Shown: positions 10,783-20,211 of the stretch, in pieces
How positions within the stretch are numbered: position 1 is the first letter of the stretch
Layout: every line of letters starts with the position of its first letter
Source: Posidonia oceanica
Taxonomy: Eukaryota > Streptophyta > Magnoliopsida > Alismatales > Posidoniaceae
Direction of reading: 5' to 3'
Length of the DNA: 64,000 nucleotides
NCBI GenBank assembly: GCA_037176725.1
Contig: JAZBRS010000076.1
Location: 124,329,001 to 124,393,000 of the forward strand
Made by a program: the position numbers and the translations under genes
Notes under the pieces: generated by a model
The model's database searches: none
What the model saw: the letters and a program-made list of their open reading frames with translations, nothing else
Told to the model about the DNA's origin: nothing

Positions 10783-11690
10783 GGCAAGATGATGATGAGA
10801 ATGATAAGATATCGGACTTATCGGCCGGCAAAGAGGGGACGAGGTAATGATGAGAAGTTGATCTGAAGAGGGGGATGAGATCATGATAAGAAATTAAGCT
10901 AAAGAGGGGGGTGAGATCATGATGAGAAGTTAATCTAAAGAGGGGGATGAGATCATGATGAGAAATTAAGCTAAAGAGGGGATGAGATAATGATGAGAGG
11001 TTAAGCTAAAGAGGGGATGAGATCATGATGAGAAGTTAAGCTAAAGAGGGGGATGAGATCATGATGAGAAGTTAAGCTAAAGAGGGGATGAGATAATGAT
11101 GAGAGGTTAAGCTAAAGAGGGGATGAGATCATGATGAGAAGTTAAGCTAAAGAGGGGGATGAGATCATGATGAGAAATTAAGCTAAAGAGGGGATGAGAT
11201 CATGATGAGAAGTTAAGCTAAAGAGGGGATGAGATAATGATGAGAGGTTAAGCTGAAGAGGGGATGAGATCATGATGAGAAGTTAAGCTAAAGAGGGGGA
11301 TGAGATCATGATGAGAAATTAAGCTAAAGAGGGGATGAGATCATGATGAGAAGTTAAGCTAAAGAGGGGGATGAGATCATGATGAGAAATTAAGCTAAAG
11401 AGGGGGATGAGATCATGATGAGAGGTTAAGCTAAAGAGGGGATGAGATAATGATGAGAGGTTAAGCTAAAGAGGGGATGAGATCATGATGAGAAGTTAAG
11501 CTAAAGAGGGGGATGAGATCATGATGAGAAATTAAGCTAAAGAGGGGATGAGATCATGATGAGAAGTTAAGCTAAAGAGGGGGATGAGATCATGATGAGA
11601 AATTAAGCTAAAGAGGGGATGAGATCATGATGAGAATGATAAGATATCGGACTTATCGGCCGGCAAAGAAGGGGTAAGGGAATGATGAGA
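10783..11690. repeat. 35/36-bp tandem array, about 22 copies, with flanking direct repeats
   Basis: Units of 35 or 36 bp contain GATGAGATCATGATGAGAAG followed by TTAAGCTAAAGAGGGG. Variants (AAG, AAT or AGG before TTAAGC; ATAATG or ATCATG) recur in a partly ordered series. The array (about 10831-11636) lies between two similar segments, near 10785-10858 and 11627-11690, each with GATAAGATATCGGACTTATC followed by GGCCGGC. Confidence 0.9.
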
Positions 11691-11699
11691 AGAAACCAT

Positions 11700-11726
11700 C
11701 CCTATGACGCCAGGAACGTCATAGGG
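11700..11726. other. Perfect 10-bp hairpin in the 3' UTR
   Basis: CCCTATGACG (11700-11709) pairs with CGTCATAGGG (11717-11726) across a 7-base loop. It lies just after the 36-bp array and before two related hairpins at 11768 and 12097. Confidence 0.6.
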
Positions 11727-11767
11727 GAAAGGGGGAGAGAATGATACCGTGGGGCGATCAAAAGATG

Positions 11768-11794
11768 CCCCTGGTGTCGGGATGACACCAGGGG
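11768..11794. other. Perfect 11-bp hairpin in the 3' UTR
   Basis: CCCCTGGTGTC (11768-11778) pairs with GACACCAGGGG (11784-11794) across the loop GGGAT. A sister hairpin at 12097-12123 keeps the pairing with one compensatory base-pair change. Confidence 0.65.
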
Positions 11795-11939
11795 TTGGCC
11801 AGCGCGTCCATGGCATCGAAAGCAGAGAGTGATGACAAGAGTGTCGTGCTTGTCAGACGAGTAGTTTGGGGTACCAGCCCGCAAGGGATTCAGCTGAGGG
11901 CGATCAGCTGGGTACTCAGCTGGGGTGACCAGCCGAGAA

Positions 11940-12350
11940 GAGTGTTAGGTTGACGGACCTTTCGCCGAGCAGTTTGGGGTGCCAGCCCGCAGGGATAATG
12001 ATCCAGCTGGGGGCGACCAACTGGGGACTCGACTGGGGATGACCAGCCGAGAAGAGGACTCAGCTGGGGATGATACCACCGGGTGACCAAAAGATGCCCC
12101 TGGTATCAGGATGATACCAGGGGATGGTCGGTACGCCCCTGGCATCAGGATGCAAGGACAGATAGGCGAGTGGATGGATGATAGGTTGACGGACCCATCG
12201 CCGAGCAGTTTGGGGTGCCAGCCCGCGAGGGACTCAGCTGAGGATGAACAGCTGAGGAGGATAACAGGTTGACGGACCTTTCGCCGGGCAGTTTGGGGTT
12301 CCAGCCCATGGGGGACGGTGGTCCAGCTGGGGGCGACCAACTGGGGATGC
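11940..12350. repeat. Diverged relatives of the 48-bp unit
   Basis: Three blocks start with GTTGACGGAC, then CGCCG, CAGTTTGGGG and CCAGCCC (near 11950, 12187 and 12268). The order of words matches the 48-bp unit of the array at 9844-10756, so they are older or parallel copies. The first and third are followed by CAGCTGGGGGCGACCAACTG. I see no coding sequence in this part. Confidence 0.65.
12097..12123. other. Perfect 11-bp hairpin, sister of 11768-11794
   Basis: CCCCTGGTATC (12097-12107) pairs with GATACCAGGGG (12113-12123) across the loop AGGAT. Compared with the hairpin at 11768-11794, a G:C pair is replaced by A:T on both sides, so pairing is kept. A further degenerate version starts near 12127. 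Confidence 0.65.
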
Positions 12351-12621
12351 CGGACAGCGGAGCTGAGTGTCGCGGGCCTGCAGATGCTCTGGGCTCCGGA
12401 TTGGGTGCTGAGGACTTCGCCGCGCTGGGATGTCTGCAAGTCTGATTAGAGGGCCCAAGATAATGATGACGATGATATGCAATGCAGCAAAGAGTCTTGA
12501 TGTGCAAGCAGAAAGCAGAAACAGCTTCTATTGATATGATCTTGATAAGTACAATGCCTGAGGCAGGCCAGAAATGTACAGCACACAAAAAAAGAAGACC
12601 ACATGATGATCGCACAAGGGC

Positions 12622-13824
12622 CTAGTCAACCCGGGCCTTCTTCGGCTGCCTAGAGTCGGGGAATAAGGGGCCGCCTGGCGGGACTTCAGTGATCGGCCAG
12701 AGCTGTCGGACTTCCGCTTCATAATCAGAAGTGCATCCAGTACCTCTCACAGCTGCAACGTCTGTAGATTGGACCCCATGCTGCATCAGACTAGCAAGCT
12801 TCTTGGTTGGGGCAGTGGTGCTGAGAGAATAAGTCTGTAGAAGCTCGGGCGCTGTACTGTCGATGAAGCCGCCCTGCTGGAAGCCGAACTGGCGCATGAC
12901 CCTGATTGGATGGTACTCTACGCCTGCTGTGAAGCCTGGAAGAATGATCAGCCGCGTGTCACGCGCGCTGAAGAAGACTGTGAAGGGCTCTGCTGCAGAG
13001 GGAATGATACGCCAGGTCACAGCGTCGTCAGTCAGCGCTGACAGCCTCTCGTACTCTTCTTTGACGCTCTTGTCTGCTCTGGTACGGGCGCTACTGCAGT
13101 AGGCTTCAAAAGCATGCACTTGAGGGCGCAGGAAGTCCATTTCTAAGTGCGCGATCAGCCAGACTTGTATAAGTGCTCCGCAACCGTGGAAGTGGCGGCA
13201 GCGACGAGAAATGCGGTCCTGCCCGCGATAAGTCTCCGCCAAGACAATTGGTGCCAGATCTATATGCTGGGTCACCACAGCTAATGCAATCTCTGCAACC
13301 TCGATGGCTACTGTCAGTCGGCCATGGGTGAAGATTAGTTCGCCCAGAAAGCGGATGACGAATCCTCGGAGCCACAGCTCATCCCCGAGGTCAGCACGCT
13401 TGTTCAAGATTTCATCAAAGTGCGCAAGGCGAAGCATAGGCTCTTGTCCACTGGTGCAGATTAGCTTTTGTTGGCAGGCTTGAGTGGAGAGTCCAGTCAG
13501 TTGGTTCAGGACTCGGAGATATCCGTCGCGCCTCATGAAGACAGGCGGCCCCAGGATCTTTGAAAAGCCGCAGATCCGACGCACCTCTTCCAGTGTAGGT
13601 GTCAGCTCAGTCTTGTTGAAACGGAAGACGTGGTGCGCCGGTTTCCAGAATCTTGCGGCGGCACACAGAAGGTGGCGGCTGACTTCCACATCAGCAGCCT
13701 TCAGCAGCTTAGTTGGTATGCCCCACAGGCGCAACTTTTCACAGTCTTGTAGAGTGAGCCTGCTGATCCATTCTCGCAGGGTTTCCGAGCAGTGTGCGGG
13801 AGTCAGCAGAGTAGGAAAACCCAT
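12622..13824 (-). CDS. Accessory ORF, Ogre ORF1-like (plant mobile / DUF7745-like) protein
   Basis: An intact 400-codon frame, ATG to stop, with ordinary amino-acid composition, unlike the repeat-derived frames around it. It resembles the ORF1 protein of Ogre elements, also found as host genes annotated plant mobile domain or DUF7745. Recognisable features are an ARFW.P..H.FRF segment followed by ELTPTLEEV near residues 57-81, an AETYRGQ segment near 197, an HGCGALIQVWL segment near 213, and VMRQFGFQQGGFID near 310. The C-terminus ends in a basic QPKKARVD, possibly a nuclear signal. Its biochemical role is unknown. In Ogre this ORF lies upstream of gag; here it is downstream of integrase, 1.5 kb beyond the end of pol and in the same orientation. 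The assignment is from recall of family motifs. Confidence 0.7.
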   Translation of the reverse strand: MGFPTLLTPAHCSETLREWISRLTLQDCEKLRLWGIPTKLLKAADVEVSRHLLCAAARFWKPAHHVFRFNKTELTPTLEEVRRICGFSKILGPPVFMRRDGYLRVLNQLTGLSTQACQQKLICTSGQEPMLRLAHFDEILNKRADLGDELWLRGFVIRFLGELIFTHGRLTVAIEVAEIALAVVTQHIDLAPIVLAETYRGQDRISRRCRHFHGCGALIQVWLIAHLEMDFLRPQVHAFEAYCSSARTRADKSVKEEYERLSALTDDAVTWRIIPSAAEPFTVFFSARDTRLIILPGFTAGVEYHPIRVMRQFGFQQGGFIDSTAPELLQTYSLSTTAPTKKLASLMQHGVQSTDVAAVRGTGCTSDYEAEVRQLWPITEVPPGGPLFPDSRQPKKARVD

Positions 13825-15345
13825 TGCACTGGTTGCAAAAGACAGGCTGATGGATGCAAAGCTTGAGTGTACCTGCTATCAGTAAACAGTCAGATCTCGC
13901 AGGCATATAATCTTTGACAATAAGCAGAAGCTGAGGTTGAAAATGTAGTTCCATATGCATTCAGCAGTTGATAACAGAACATAGCAATTAAGCACAAATA
14001 AACAAAGGTAATTGGCAGCAGTCCGGCGAATGCAGGGGCGAGGGCCAGCAGGTGATCTGGACCGGCGCAGCTTGAGTGTCGTCGATGCGCTCTGCTGGGG
14101 AGAAGTACTGTCTCAGGGCCTGAGCGTGTTGCAGAGCGGAGAGATTGGCGGAAGGGGAAAGGAAAGAAAGAAGATGCATGAATGCAAGATGCTAGTGATA
14201 TGCTTATGTGGATGAATATTATTGGATGACTAAGTATGTTTGAATGGATGGATATGCTTGGGTGGATGGGTATGCTTGAGTGGATGGTTATGCTTGGGTG
14301 GATGCTTGAATGCCCTCAGCGTACGGAGTGCTTTGGTGCCTGCTGCAGAGGAAGGGAGTGGTCCTTGACTCACCGAGCCCTACTCAGACTCTCGGCTTAT
14401 TGGTGGCACTCCGGAACAGGTCGTTGGCACTATACAGGTGGTGATGTGGTGAGGACAGGCTACTGGCTGCACTCTCAGGACCTACACCTATTCTTTCAGC
14501 TCTCTCTTTTTTTTGAAAGGTTTCTCCCTCATAGGTATGCAGTCTTTCTCTGCCCCTAGCTGGGAGAAGGTATGTGTTTGCTCTTGGGAGGATGTGGTAG
14601 ACCCCCTTTTCAGGCTTGACATGCTGGGGATCTCTTAGTAAAGTATGGGGGATAACGGTGCCTGTGCTTTTCGGGCTACCTTTGCCCTTTTTCTTCTTCT
14701 CTTTTTTTTTTCCTTTTTTTTTTTTGTTTTGCTCCTTTTTTGTTTGTTTTTGTTGTATCTCTTTTTTTTTGCTTGATCTTTTTCCTCTTTTTTTTTTCAG
14801 GCTTTTGCTATCCCCATTCTGGTGGCAAAAGAAGGGTGCTTGAAATGTAATGGATTCAGGTTTTGGGTCTGCTGTGTGATTGGTAGAAGGAGCAGGGTTA
14901 GACTGCACACCCCTATCTCTAGGGCCGACTTCTGTCTTCGTCTTCTGTTCCTTGGAGGTGCCCAAACCTAGATGTCTATTTTCATTTTTTTTTTTCAAGC
15001 TCACCACCTAACATTTTTTCTCCCTCAGAGGTGTATGTCCTTGTGAGATTAGGCAGTTCGCCTGCCCCAATTGGTGGTGGCTCCCTCACTTGCTAAGACA
15101 TCTAAGTAGTGCCAGGTGAGGCAGGGTGACTCTTTCCAGAGCAGGCAAGCACTTCCGGTTGTCATCACCGGGCTAAAGATGCAATGCTTGAGAGAATGAC
15201 GATGATGATTTGAAAAGAAAGGGGGCAAGAGCTGAAAGGATGACGATGATGATTTGAAAGGAGATGAAGCAAGATGGCGAGAATGAAAATGCAAGTATAG
15301 GTGGGAGAAGGGCATCTGCAACGGGGCCGCTTTCGGCTACTGATA
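13825..15345 (-). other. Spacer between integrase end and accessory ORF
   Basis: No convincing gene. The stretch contains four 18-bp repeats (ATGCTTGGGTGGATGGGT type) at about 14236-14305, a long T-rich run at 14690-14800 (A-rich on the element's sense strand), and a short duplication with GATGACGATGATGATTTGAAA near 15195 and 15240. A minus-strand frame at 14384-15007 is Lys-rich only because of the A-rich tract. A subgenomic promoter or splice acceptor for the accessory ORF could lie here, but I cannot point to one. Confidence 0.6.
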
Positions 15346-17013
15346 TTACTTTTTTAGATAACAGAGGTTGACGGGCTCAGATTGCTCGACCTGGTCCATA
15401 TCCTCAAGAGTTACAGCGCCTCCTGAAAAGATCTGCTTGACCACGAAGGGACCACGCCAATTGGGTCGGAATTTCCCTCGACCGTCCGGCAAGTGAATGG
15501 CACGCAAGACAAGGTCCCCCGGCTGGAAGCTTCTGGGCTGGACCATCTTCAAGAATGCTCTGGCCATCCGCTTCTGATAGCAGTGAGCGTTGTGCATGGC
15601 TTGTAATCTGCGCTCATCAATCAAGTTTAGTTGGACGCAGCGGTCTTCGACCCATTCTGCTTCTTCCAACTCAGCTTCCCGCAGGATCCGCAGAGAGGGG
15701 ATCTCCACTTCAACAGGTAACACCACCTCCATGCCGTACACCAGAGAGTACGGGGTGGCTCCTGTAGAGGTCCGGATTGATGTCCTGTATGCCCAGAGCG
15801 CGTACGGGAGCTTGTTGTGCCAATCCTTGTGGGTTTTTGCCATTTTCTTCAGAATCTTGACAATGTTTTTGTTTGCAGACTCCACTGCTCCGTTCATCTG
15901 AGGCCGATAAGGCGAGGATCGATGGTGCTTGATCTTGAGACTTTGCAGGTATTCTTCGATTCTTTTGGCAATGAAGTTTGAGCCGTTATCAGAGATGACA
16001 GAGTACGGGACCCCATATCGGGCAACAATATTGTTTCTGATAAATTTTTCTGTTGCCGCAGCGGTGACTGTCCTGTAAGAGGCTGCTGACAGTTCTGTTA
16101 CTGATTCTGCTTTCTGCTCTGTTTCTGCTGCTGCTTGCACTGCTGATGGTTCCTCCTCCGGGTCTTCTAATGTACTTGGGGAGGGTATGCCGGACTGGCG
16201 GCTAATCTGGTTACTGCCGCTCGATATATTGCTCAGGTGAGGCATGGGTTGTACAAACCACCTAGACCCACCTTCTGGTTGAAGAGTGATGAGCTCATCT
16301 GGTCTAGGGGAGTCCGGCGTTGCTGAGTCTTCCAGGACCATGATAGAAGCATGGTCCTCTTGCAGAGGAGGATCCGTGACTACGGCTTTTCCTTTCCTTT
16401 CTACAGCTTGATGCTCTGCCAGGTCTTCTGTTATTGACTTGATCTGTTCTTGATAGAGTAGCTCTAAGTCAGACATCCAAGAATCGACCTGGGCTTCTAT
16501 CACCGCTCCTTCTTCCTCGTCCGAGGGGGAGTCGACGTAGTAGGCACCGGGGGCCTGCGGCACTGGCCCGGCTGCAAGATGGATCGCCGCCCTTGGAGTC
16601 TGCATGATCTGGTTCACGGGCGCGTCCGCTGATGGCAGTTCAGATGTAGAAGGCCCAAATAGACAGGCCAGCGGTGCTGCTGATGGATAAGCTTCCAGGG
16701 TCACTGCGGAAGAGTAAACAGGGGTGCTCCTTAGAGGGCTCAAGGGCCCGGAGAATGTAGCGCTCAGTTGGCCTTTTGTATCGGGCCGTAACTGAGAGAG
16801 CGCAGCCTCTGACGCCATGGGGTCTTGCCATGAGAGCTGCTGCAGGTCGTCAGGAGAATGCGGAGCGGACTGGGCCAACTGCATTCCTGAAGATGATGCT
16901 GAGGGAGCGGGCTGGGCCACGCTGCTGACTGAGTTGATGGACTGCCCCTCCAGAGATGGGGGCAGTGGCACTGATGTTGCTGTGACCGCTGGTAGCATGC
17001 TTGGTTCTGCCAA
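15346..17013 (-). CDS. Truncated pol: linker plus C-terminal two-thirds of integrase
   Basis: The open frame is 555 codons from its first ATG and ends with TAA. Residues 1 to about 305 are Ser/Pro/Glu-rich with no domain I recognise. Residues from about 310 are a Ty3/gypsy integrase: the second catalytic Asp in SDNGSNF (D342), the Glu in NGAVESANK (E378), with 35 residues between them as in the D,D-35-E family, and a GPY/F-type C-terminal module (GDLVLR near 499, RGPFVV near 520). The HHCC zinc finger and the first catalytic Asp are absent, and reverse transcriptase and RNase H are missing. The frame stays open across the junction near 16090. It continues the gag-protease frame, separated by a single UAG at 17032-17034. 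It cannot encode an active integrase. Confidence 0.88.
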   Translation of the reverse strand: MAEPSMLPAVTATSVPLPPSLEGQSINSVSSVAQPAPSASSSGMQLAQSAPHSPDDLQQLSWQDPMASEAALSQLRPDTKGQLSATFSGPLSPLRSTPVYSSAVTLEAYPSAAPLACLFGPSTSELPSADAPVNQIMQTPRAAIHLAAGPVPQAPGAYYVDSPSDEEEGAVIEAQVDSWMSDLELLYQEQIKSITEDLAEHQAVERKGKAVVTDPPLQEDHASIMVLEDSATPDSPRPDELITLQPEGGSRWFVQPMPHLSNISSGSNQISRQSGIPSPSTLEDPEEEPSAVQAAAETEQKAESVTELSAASYRTVTAAATEKFIRNNIVARYGVPYSVISDNGSNFIAKRIEEYLQSLKIKHHRSSPYRPQMNGAVESANKNIVKILKKMAKTHKDWHNKLPYALWAYRTSIRTSTGATPYSLVYGMEVVLPVEVEIPSLRILREAELEEAEWVEDRCVQLNLIDERRLQAMHNAHCYQKRMARAFLKMVQPRSFQPGDLVLRAIHLPDGRGKFRPNWRGPFVVKQIFSGGAVTLEDMDQVEQSEPVNLCYLKK

Positions 17014-17031
17014 GAGGAGTGTCTCTGACTC

Positions 17032-20000
17032 CTACACTGCTGCTGACTGCTCTTGAGAAGCTGGTGTGGCTGGAAAAGGATGAGATCTTGCATTTGCCAC
17101 AGGGCCTGCTGAACTGCCTGCTGTTTCTGCCAGAGGGAGAGCTAAATAAATTGACTGTGGGGTCTCTGCCTTGACCACTGTTTCTGCTGAACTGATTGTG
17201 ACTGCCTCTGTTGCATCAGACTGCTCCTCATCCGAGTAGTAGTCCTCGACACACACCCAATCCTCTGTTGGCGCTGCGGCTTGGTAGTCGGTTGATCCCA
17301 GAATTCCTGCACTGGTAAAGTTAGTGAGGTCTCTGGGAATGGCTGGTGCATGGGCTTTGAGCTGGAAGCAGTGATCTTCTTCGAGCTTTGGTTCGTAGCC
17401 GAGGCCTTCAGACTTCCTTCGCTCCACTGCTACGATCGGCTCCGCGATCCCTTGGCCGTGACGCCCGAGCGGCGTGCCCTTTGTGTAACCCCACCTGTGA
17501 CATACATTCTCGACCATTCGAAAGGGGTTGCTGTGAATGGTCAAGGAGTTGACACGTTCAAGATCAGGAATGAAGTTAACTGGCTCGCACCGGTTAACGC
17601 GATAGAGGGCTTCAGAAGTCTCAGGGTCAAATGGGATGGATTGCGAAGACACGGGAGAGACTGCTTCAATCCGCTCCTTCTCAAAGTTCTCCGCCATGAC
17701 GACAATGACATCATCGCCACGACGGTACTTTATCATTCGATGGAGGGTCGAAGGAAGGACCTGATGCTTGTGGAGCCAAGGGCGCCCAAGCAGAAGATTG
17801 AAGTTAGGCTTCAAGTCGACGACATAGAATTCTACGTCGAAGACGACCGGACCGATGGCCAGAGGGATAATCAGAATCCCTAAAGCGTCATGGTGAGTGC
17901 TGTCAAAAGCAGTCATTCCCTTCACGGCTGGCGTGATATCCTCGGCTTTGAATCCGAGCTTGGTTGCTGTACGCAAGGGGCAGACGTTAAGGCCTGACCC
18001 GTTATCAACCAGTGTTAGGGGAATGCGAAAGTTTTTGAACTGCACCGTGACGAATAGGGGCTGGTTGTGATTAATCCCCACCGGAGGCAGCTCATCACTC
18101 GTAAAAGAGATGACCTGGGGCTCCGCGATTAACCCAACCATGCTCTCCAAGGAAGAAGGCTCAATGGACTGGGACACACGAGCAGCCTGGAACACACGAA
18201 GAAAGGCCTCGCGATGTTCGGCAGAAGTGTGGATCAAATCCCAGATGGAGATGTCGGCGTTAACCTTCTTAAGCTGGGAGGTTAGGTCTGCTCTAGGTTG
18301 GTCTCTCCTAGCAGCTGGAGGAGTGGTTCTAGCAGGTTTTAAGGGGATAGTGGAAGGAAGCTGGGTTACTACAGGCTGGGTAGGGATTTGGCTAACTACA
18401 GGCTGATCTGGGGTTGGATCTGCTATGGGTTGGCTTGAGGGTGGGGGCATAACAGGTCTGGGGTGAGTTGGCCTAGTTGCCGGCACTGGGGGCCTGTAAA
18501 CCCTCCCCGATCGCGTTACTTCCGCACACATTTCTGTGGCGTAGCTGTAAGGGACGCGATGGGTGTCCAGGGTCAAGTTAATGACGACTGGAGCATGTGC
18601 CGCGAGCACAGGAGGGGTTACAGGAGGGCCTATAGGATGCTGAGGTCTATCTAGTGAGTATGGTTGTTGGGGTGGGAAGGCTGGGGCAGGTTGAGGTCTG
18701 CCTAGAAGGTGTGGTTGAGGTCGCCCTAGAAGGTGAATGGGAGAACTAGGCTGGGCTCTGGCTAAAAGGTGTACAGGAGATTGAGCCTGAGGGAGCACGG
18801 TGGGAGACGCGCGAGGGCGCTCCGGCCTGGCACGCGGTCGGATCAAATGGATTCCCGACTCGGAGCCGGCAACTGCCGCCAAATAGAGACTGACTGGGAA
18901 AGGCACAGAGAGGTCAGAGATAAGATCGGAAGGGTCTACTACAGAGGTAGCGGGCCCAGAGGGAAAGACAGAGTGGACGCCTGAGGTTCCCGCCCTTCCC
19001 GGATAAGAGTGCTCCGGTAAAGGTTGGCGGACGATGCCAGAATGCGGGGGAACAGCTGGAGATGCAGATGCATGGGTGCGTGCTTGAGTGGAAGCCTCAT
19101 GTGTGTCGATCACAATCGTTCCCGATTCGATCCGGTCCTGAATTGCGTTCCGCAGGGAGAAGCAATTGTCCGTCGAATGCCCGACGCTTCGATGGAAATT
19201 GCAGAAGAGGTCCGGCCTAAACCAATGCGGCAGAGGGCTTGGCGGCGGACGAACCTCCGGGAACTTCAGGAGCGATGCCACCTTCGGCAAGATGTCCGTG
19301 AGCGGTTCCATTAGTGGGGTGAAATTCCTCCTCTCAGCGGGTGGTCTTCTTTGCCTTGGGTACGGGCCTTGCTGAACCGGTGCGGCAGGATAGACCAGTC
19401 TAGCGGTGGTTGTGATGTGCGGTGTGTGCGGATTCCTAGGTGCAGGAGCGTACACCATCTGAGCTGGGGCAGGCCGTGACGGCAAGCGAACAGGCACAGC
19501 AGGAGAATCGACGAATGCAACAGCGGGTTTCGGCGAGTCCTTCCTCTTCGGGCGGTTGTTGTTGCTGCCGCTGTTGTTGTTGTTGGAGGTGCTACTGTTG
19601 GCACTGTTGCTGCTTATCACTGCCTGCTTAGCGAACGCAGAGAGAGCTGGGAAGTTGCCACTCCGCAAAGAACTCTCCACACGCGCTCCAGCTCTGATGA
19701 GTGCCGCAAAAGTAGTGACTGGTTGGATGCTAAGCAGAGCTCCGAGAGACGGCTGCGCCCCTTTGATAACGATCTCGATAGATTCCTCGTCAGAGGGTCT
19801 ATCTCGAACCTGAGAGGCAAGGGCGCGCCAGCGGCCGACGTACTCCCCGAACGGCTCGCCAGAGTTCTGCTTGATGGCGATCAAGTCCGCCCTCTTTGGG
19901 ACAAGATCGAGGTTGAAGGAGTATTGTTCCAGGAACGCCTGACTGAGGTCGTTCCAAGTCTTGATGGCTGACATATCGAGTGATGTGAACCACTTGAGTG

Positions 20001-20211
20001 CCGGCCCGGTCAAACTCTTCTGGAACAAGCGGATCAGCAACCTCTCGTCAGCCTGAAGCTGAGCGAGATCACCGCAATACGCCTTCAGGTGTGCTACAGG
20101 GCAGCCCCTACCATTATACTTCTCGAAGTCCGGGATTTTGAACTTCGGAGGGAGTACCGCCTCTGGAAAGCAGCAGAGGTCTCGGAATTGGTAGGTCTGG
20201 TGCTCAGTACC
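17032..20211 (-). CDS. Gag-protease polyprotein (capsid, zinc knuckle, aspartic protease)
   Basis: The frame is open from just after a UAG at 20212-20214 to a UAG at 17032-17034. Residues below count from the TTG at 20040-20038. Gag capsid-like sequence begins right after the upstream stop (FRDLC, then PPKFKIPDFEKY) and runs through LTGPALKWF near residues 10-18. A zinc knuckle CNFHRSVGHSTDNC lies at 280-293, with the C-x2-H-x4-H-x4-C spacing of Tat-lineage gag. After a Pro-rich linker comes the aspartic protease, with LVDNGSG at 677-683 (catalytic D679, Asn in place of the usual Thr/Ser) and LLGRPWLH at 750-757. A G-patch-like stretch (GYTKGTPLGRHGQG, 851-864) follows. Gag would package the RNA and protease would process the polyprotein. 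Both look structurally intact. Confidence 0.88.
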   Translation of the reverse strand, partial: GTEHQTYQFRDLCCFPEAVLPPKFKIPDFEKYNGRGCPVAHLKAYCGDLAQLQADERLLIRLFQKSLTGPALKWFTSLDMSAIKTWNDLSQAFLEQYSFNLDLVPKRADLIAIKQNSGEPFGEYVGRWRALASQVRDRPSDEESIEIVIKGAQPSLGALLSIQPVTTFAALIRAGARVESSLRSGNFPALSAFAKQAVISSNSANSSTSNNNNSGSNNNRPKRKDSPKPAVAFVDSPAVPVRLPSRPAPAQMVYAPAPRNPHTPHITTTARLVYPAAPVQQGPYPRQRRPPAERRNFTPLMEPLTDILPKVASLLKFPEVRPPPSPLPHWFRPDLFCNFHRSVGHSTDNCFSLRNAIQDRIESGTIVIDTHEASTQARTHASASPAVPPHSGIVRQPLPEHSYPGRAGTSGVHSVFPSGPATSVVDPSDLISDLSVPFPVSLYLAAVAGSESGIHLIRPRARPERPRASPTVLPQAQSPVHLLARAQPSSPIHLLGRPQPHLLGRPQPAPAFPPQQPYSLDRPQHPIGPPVTPPVLAAHAPVVINLTLDTHRVPYSYATEMCAEVTRSGRVYRPPVPATRPTHPRPVMPPPSSQPIADPTPDQPVVSQIPTQPVVTQLPSTIPLKPARTTPPAARRDQPRADLTSQLKKVNADISIWDLIHTSAEHREAFLRVFQAARVSQSIEPSSLESMVGLIAEPQVISFTSDELPPVGINHNQPLFVTVQFKNFRIPLTLVDNGSGLNVCPLRTATKLGFKAEDITPAVKGMTAFDSTHHDALGILIIPLAIGPVVFDVEFYVVDLKPNFNLLLGRPWLHKHQVLPSTLHRMIKYRRGDDVIVVMAENFEKERIEAVSPVSSQSIPFDPETSEALYRVNRCEPVNFIPDLERVNSLTIHSNPFRMVENVCHRWGYTKGTPLGRHGQGIAEPIVAVERRKSEGLGYEPKLEEDHCFQLKAHAPAIPRDLTNFTSAGILGSTDYQAAAPTEDWVCVEDYYSDEEQSDATEAVTISSAETVVKAETPQSIYLALPLAETAGSSAGPVANARSHPFPATPASQEQSAAV

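Noticed and set aside
14384..15007. 207-codon Lys-rich frame on the minus strand
   Set aside because: It is driven by a T-rich tract on the plus strand, with no domain and low complexity.
12622..15345. Reverse transcriptase hidden elsewhere in the internal region
   Set aside because: I looked for a Y.DD-type motif and RNase H-like sequence in the minus-strand frames between 8881 and 22542 and found none. The only other large ORF is the accessory protein.
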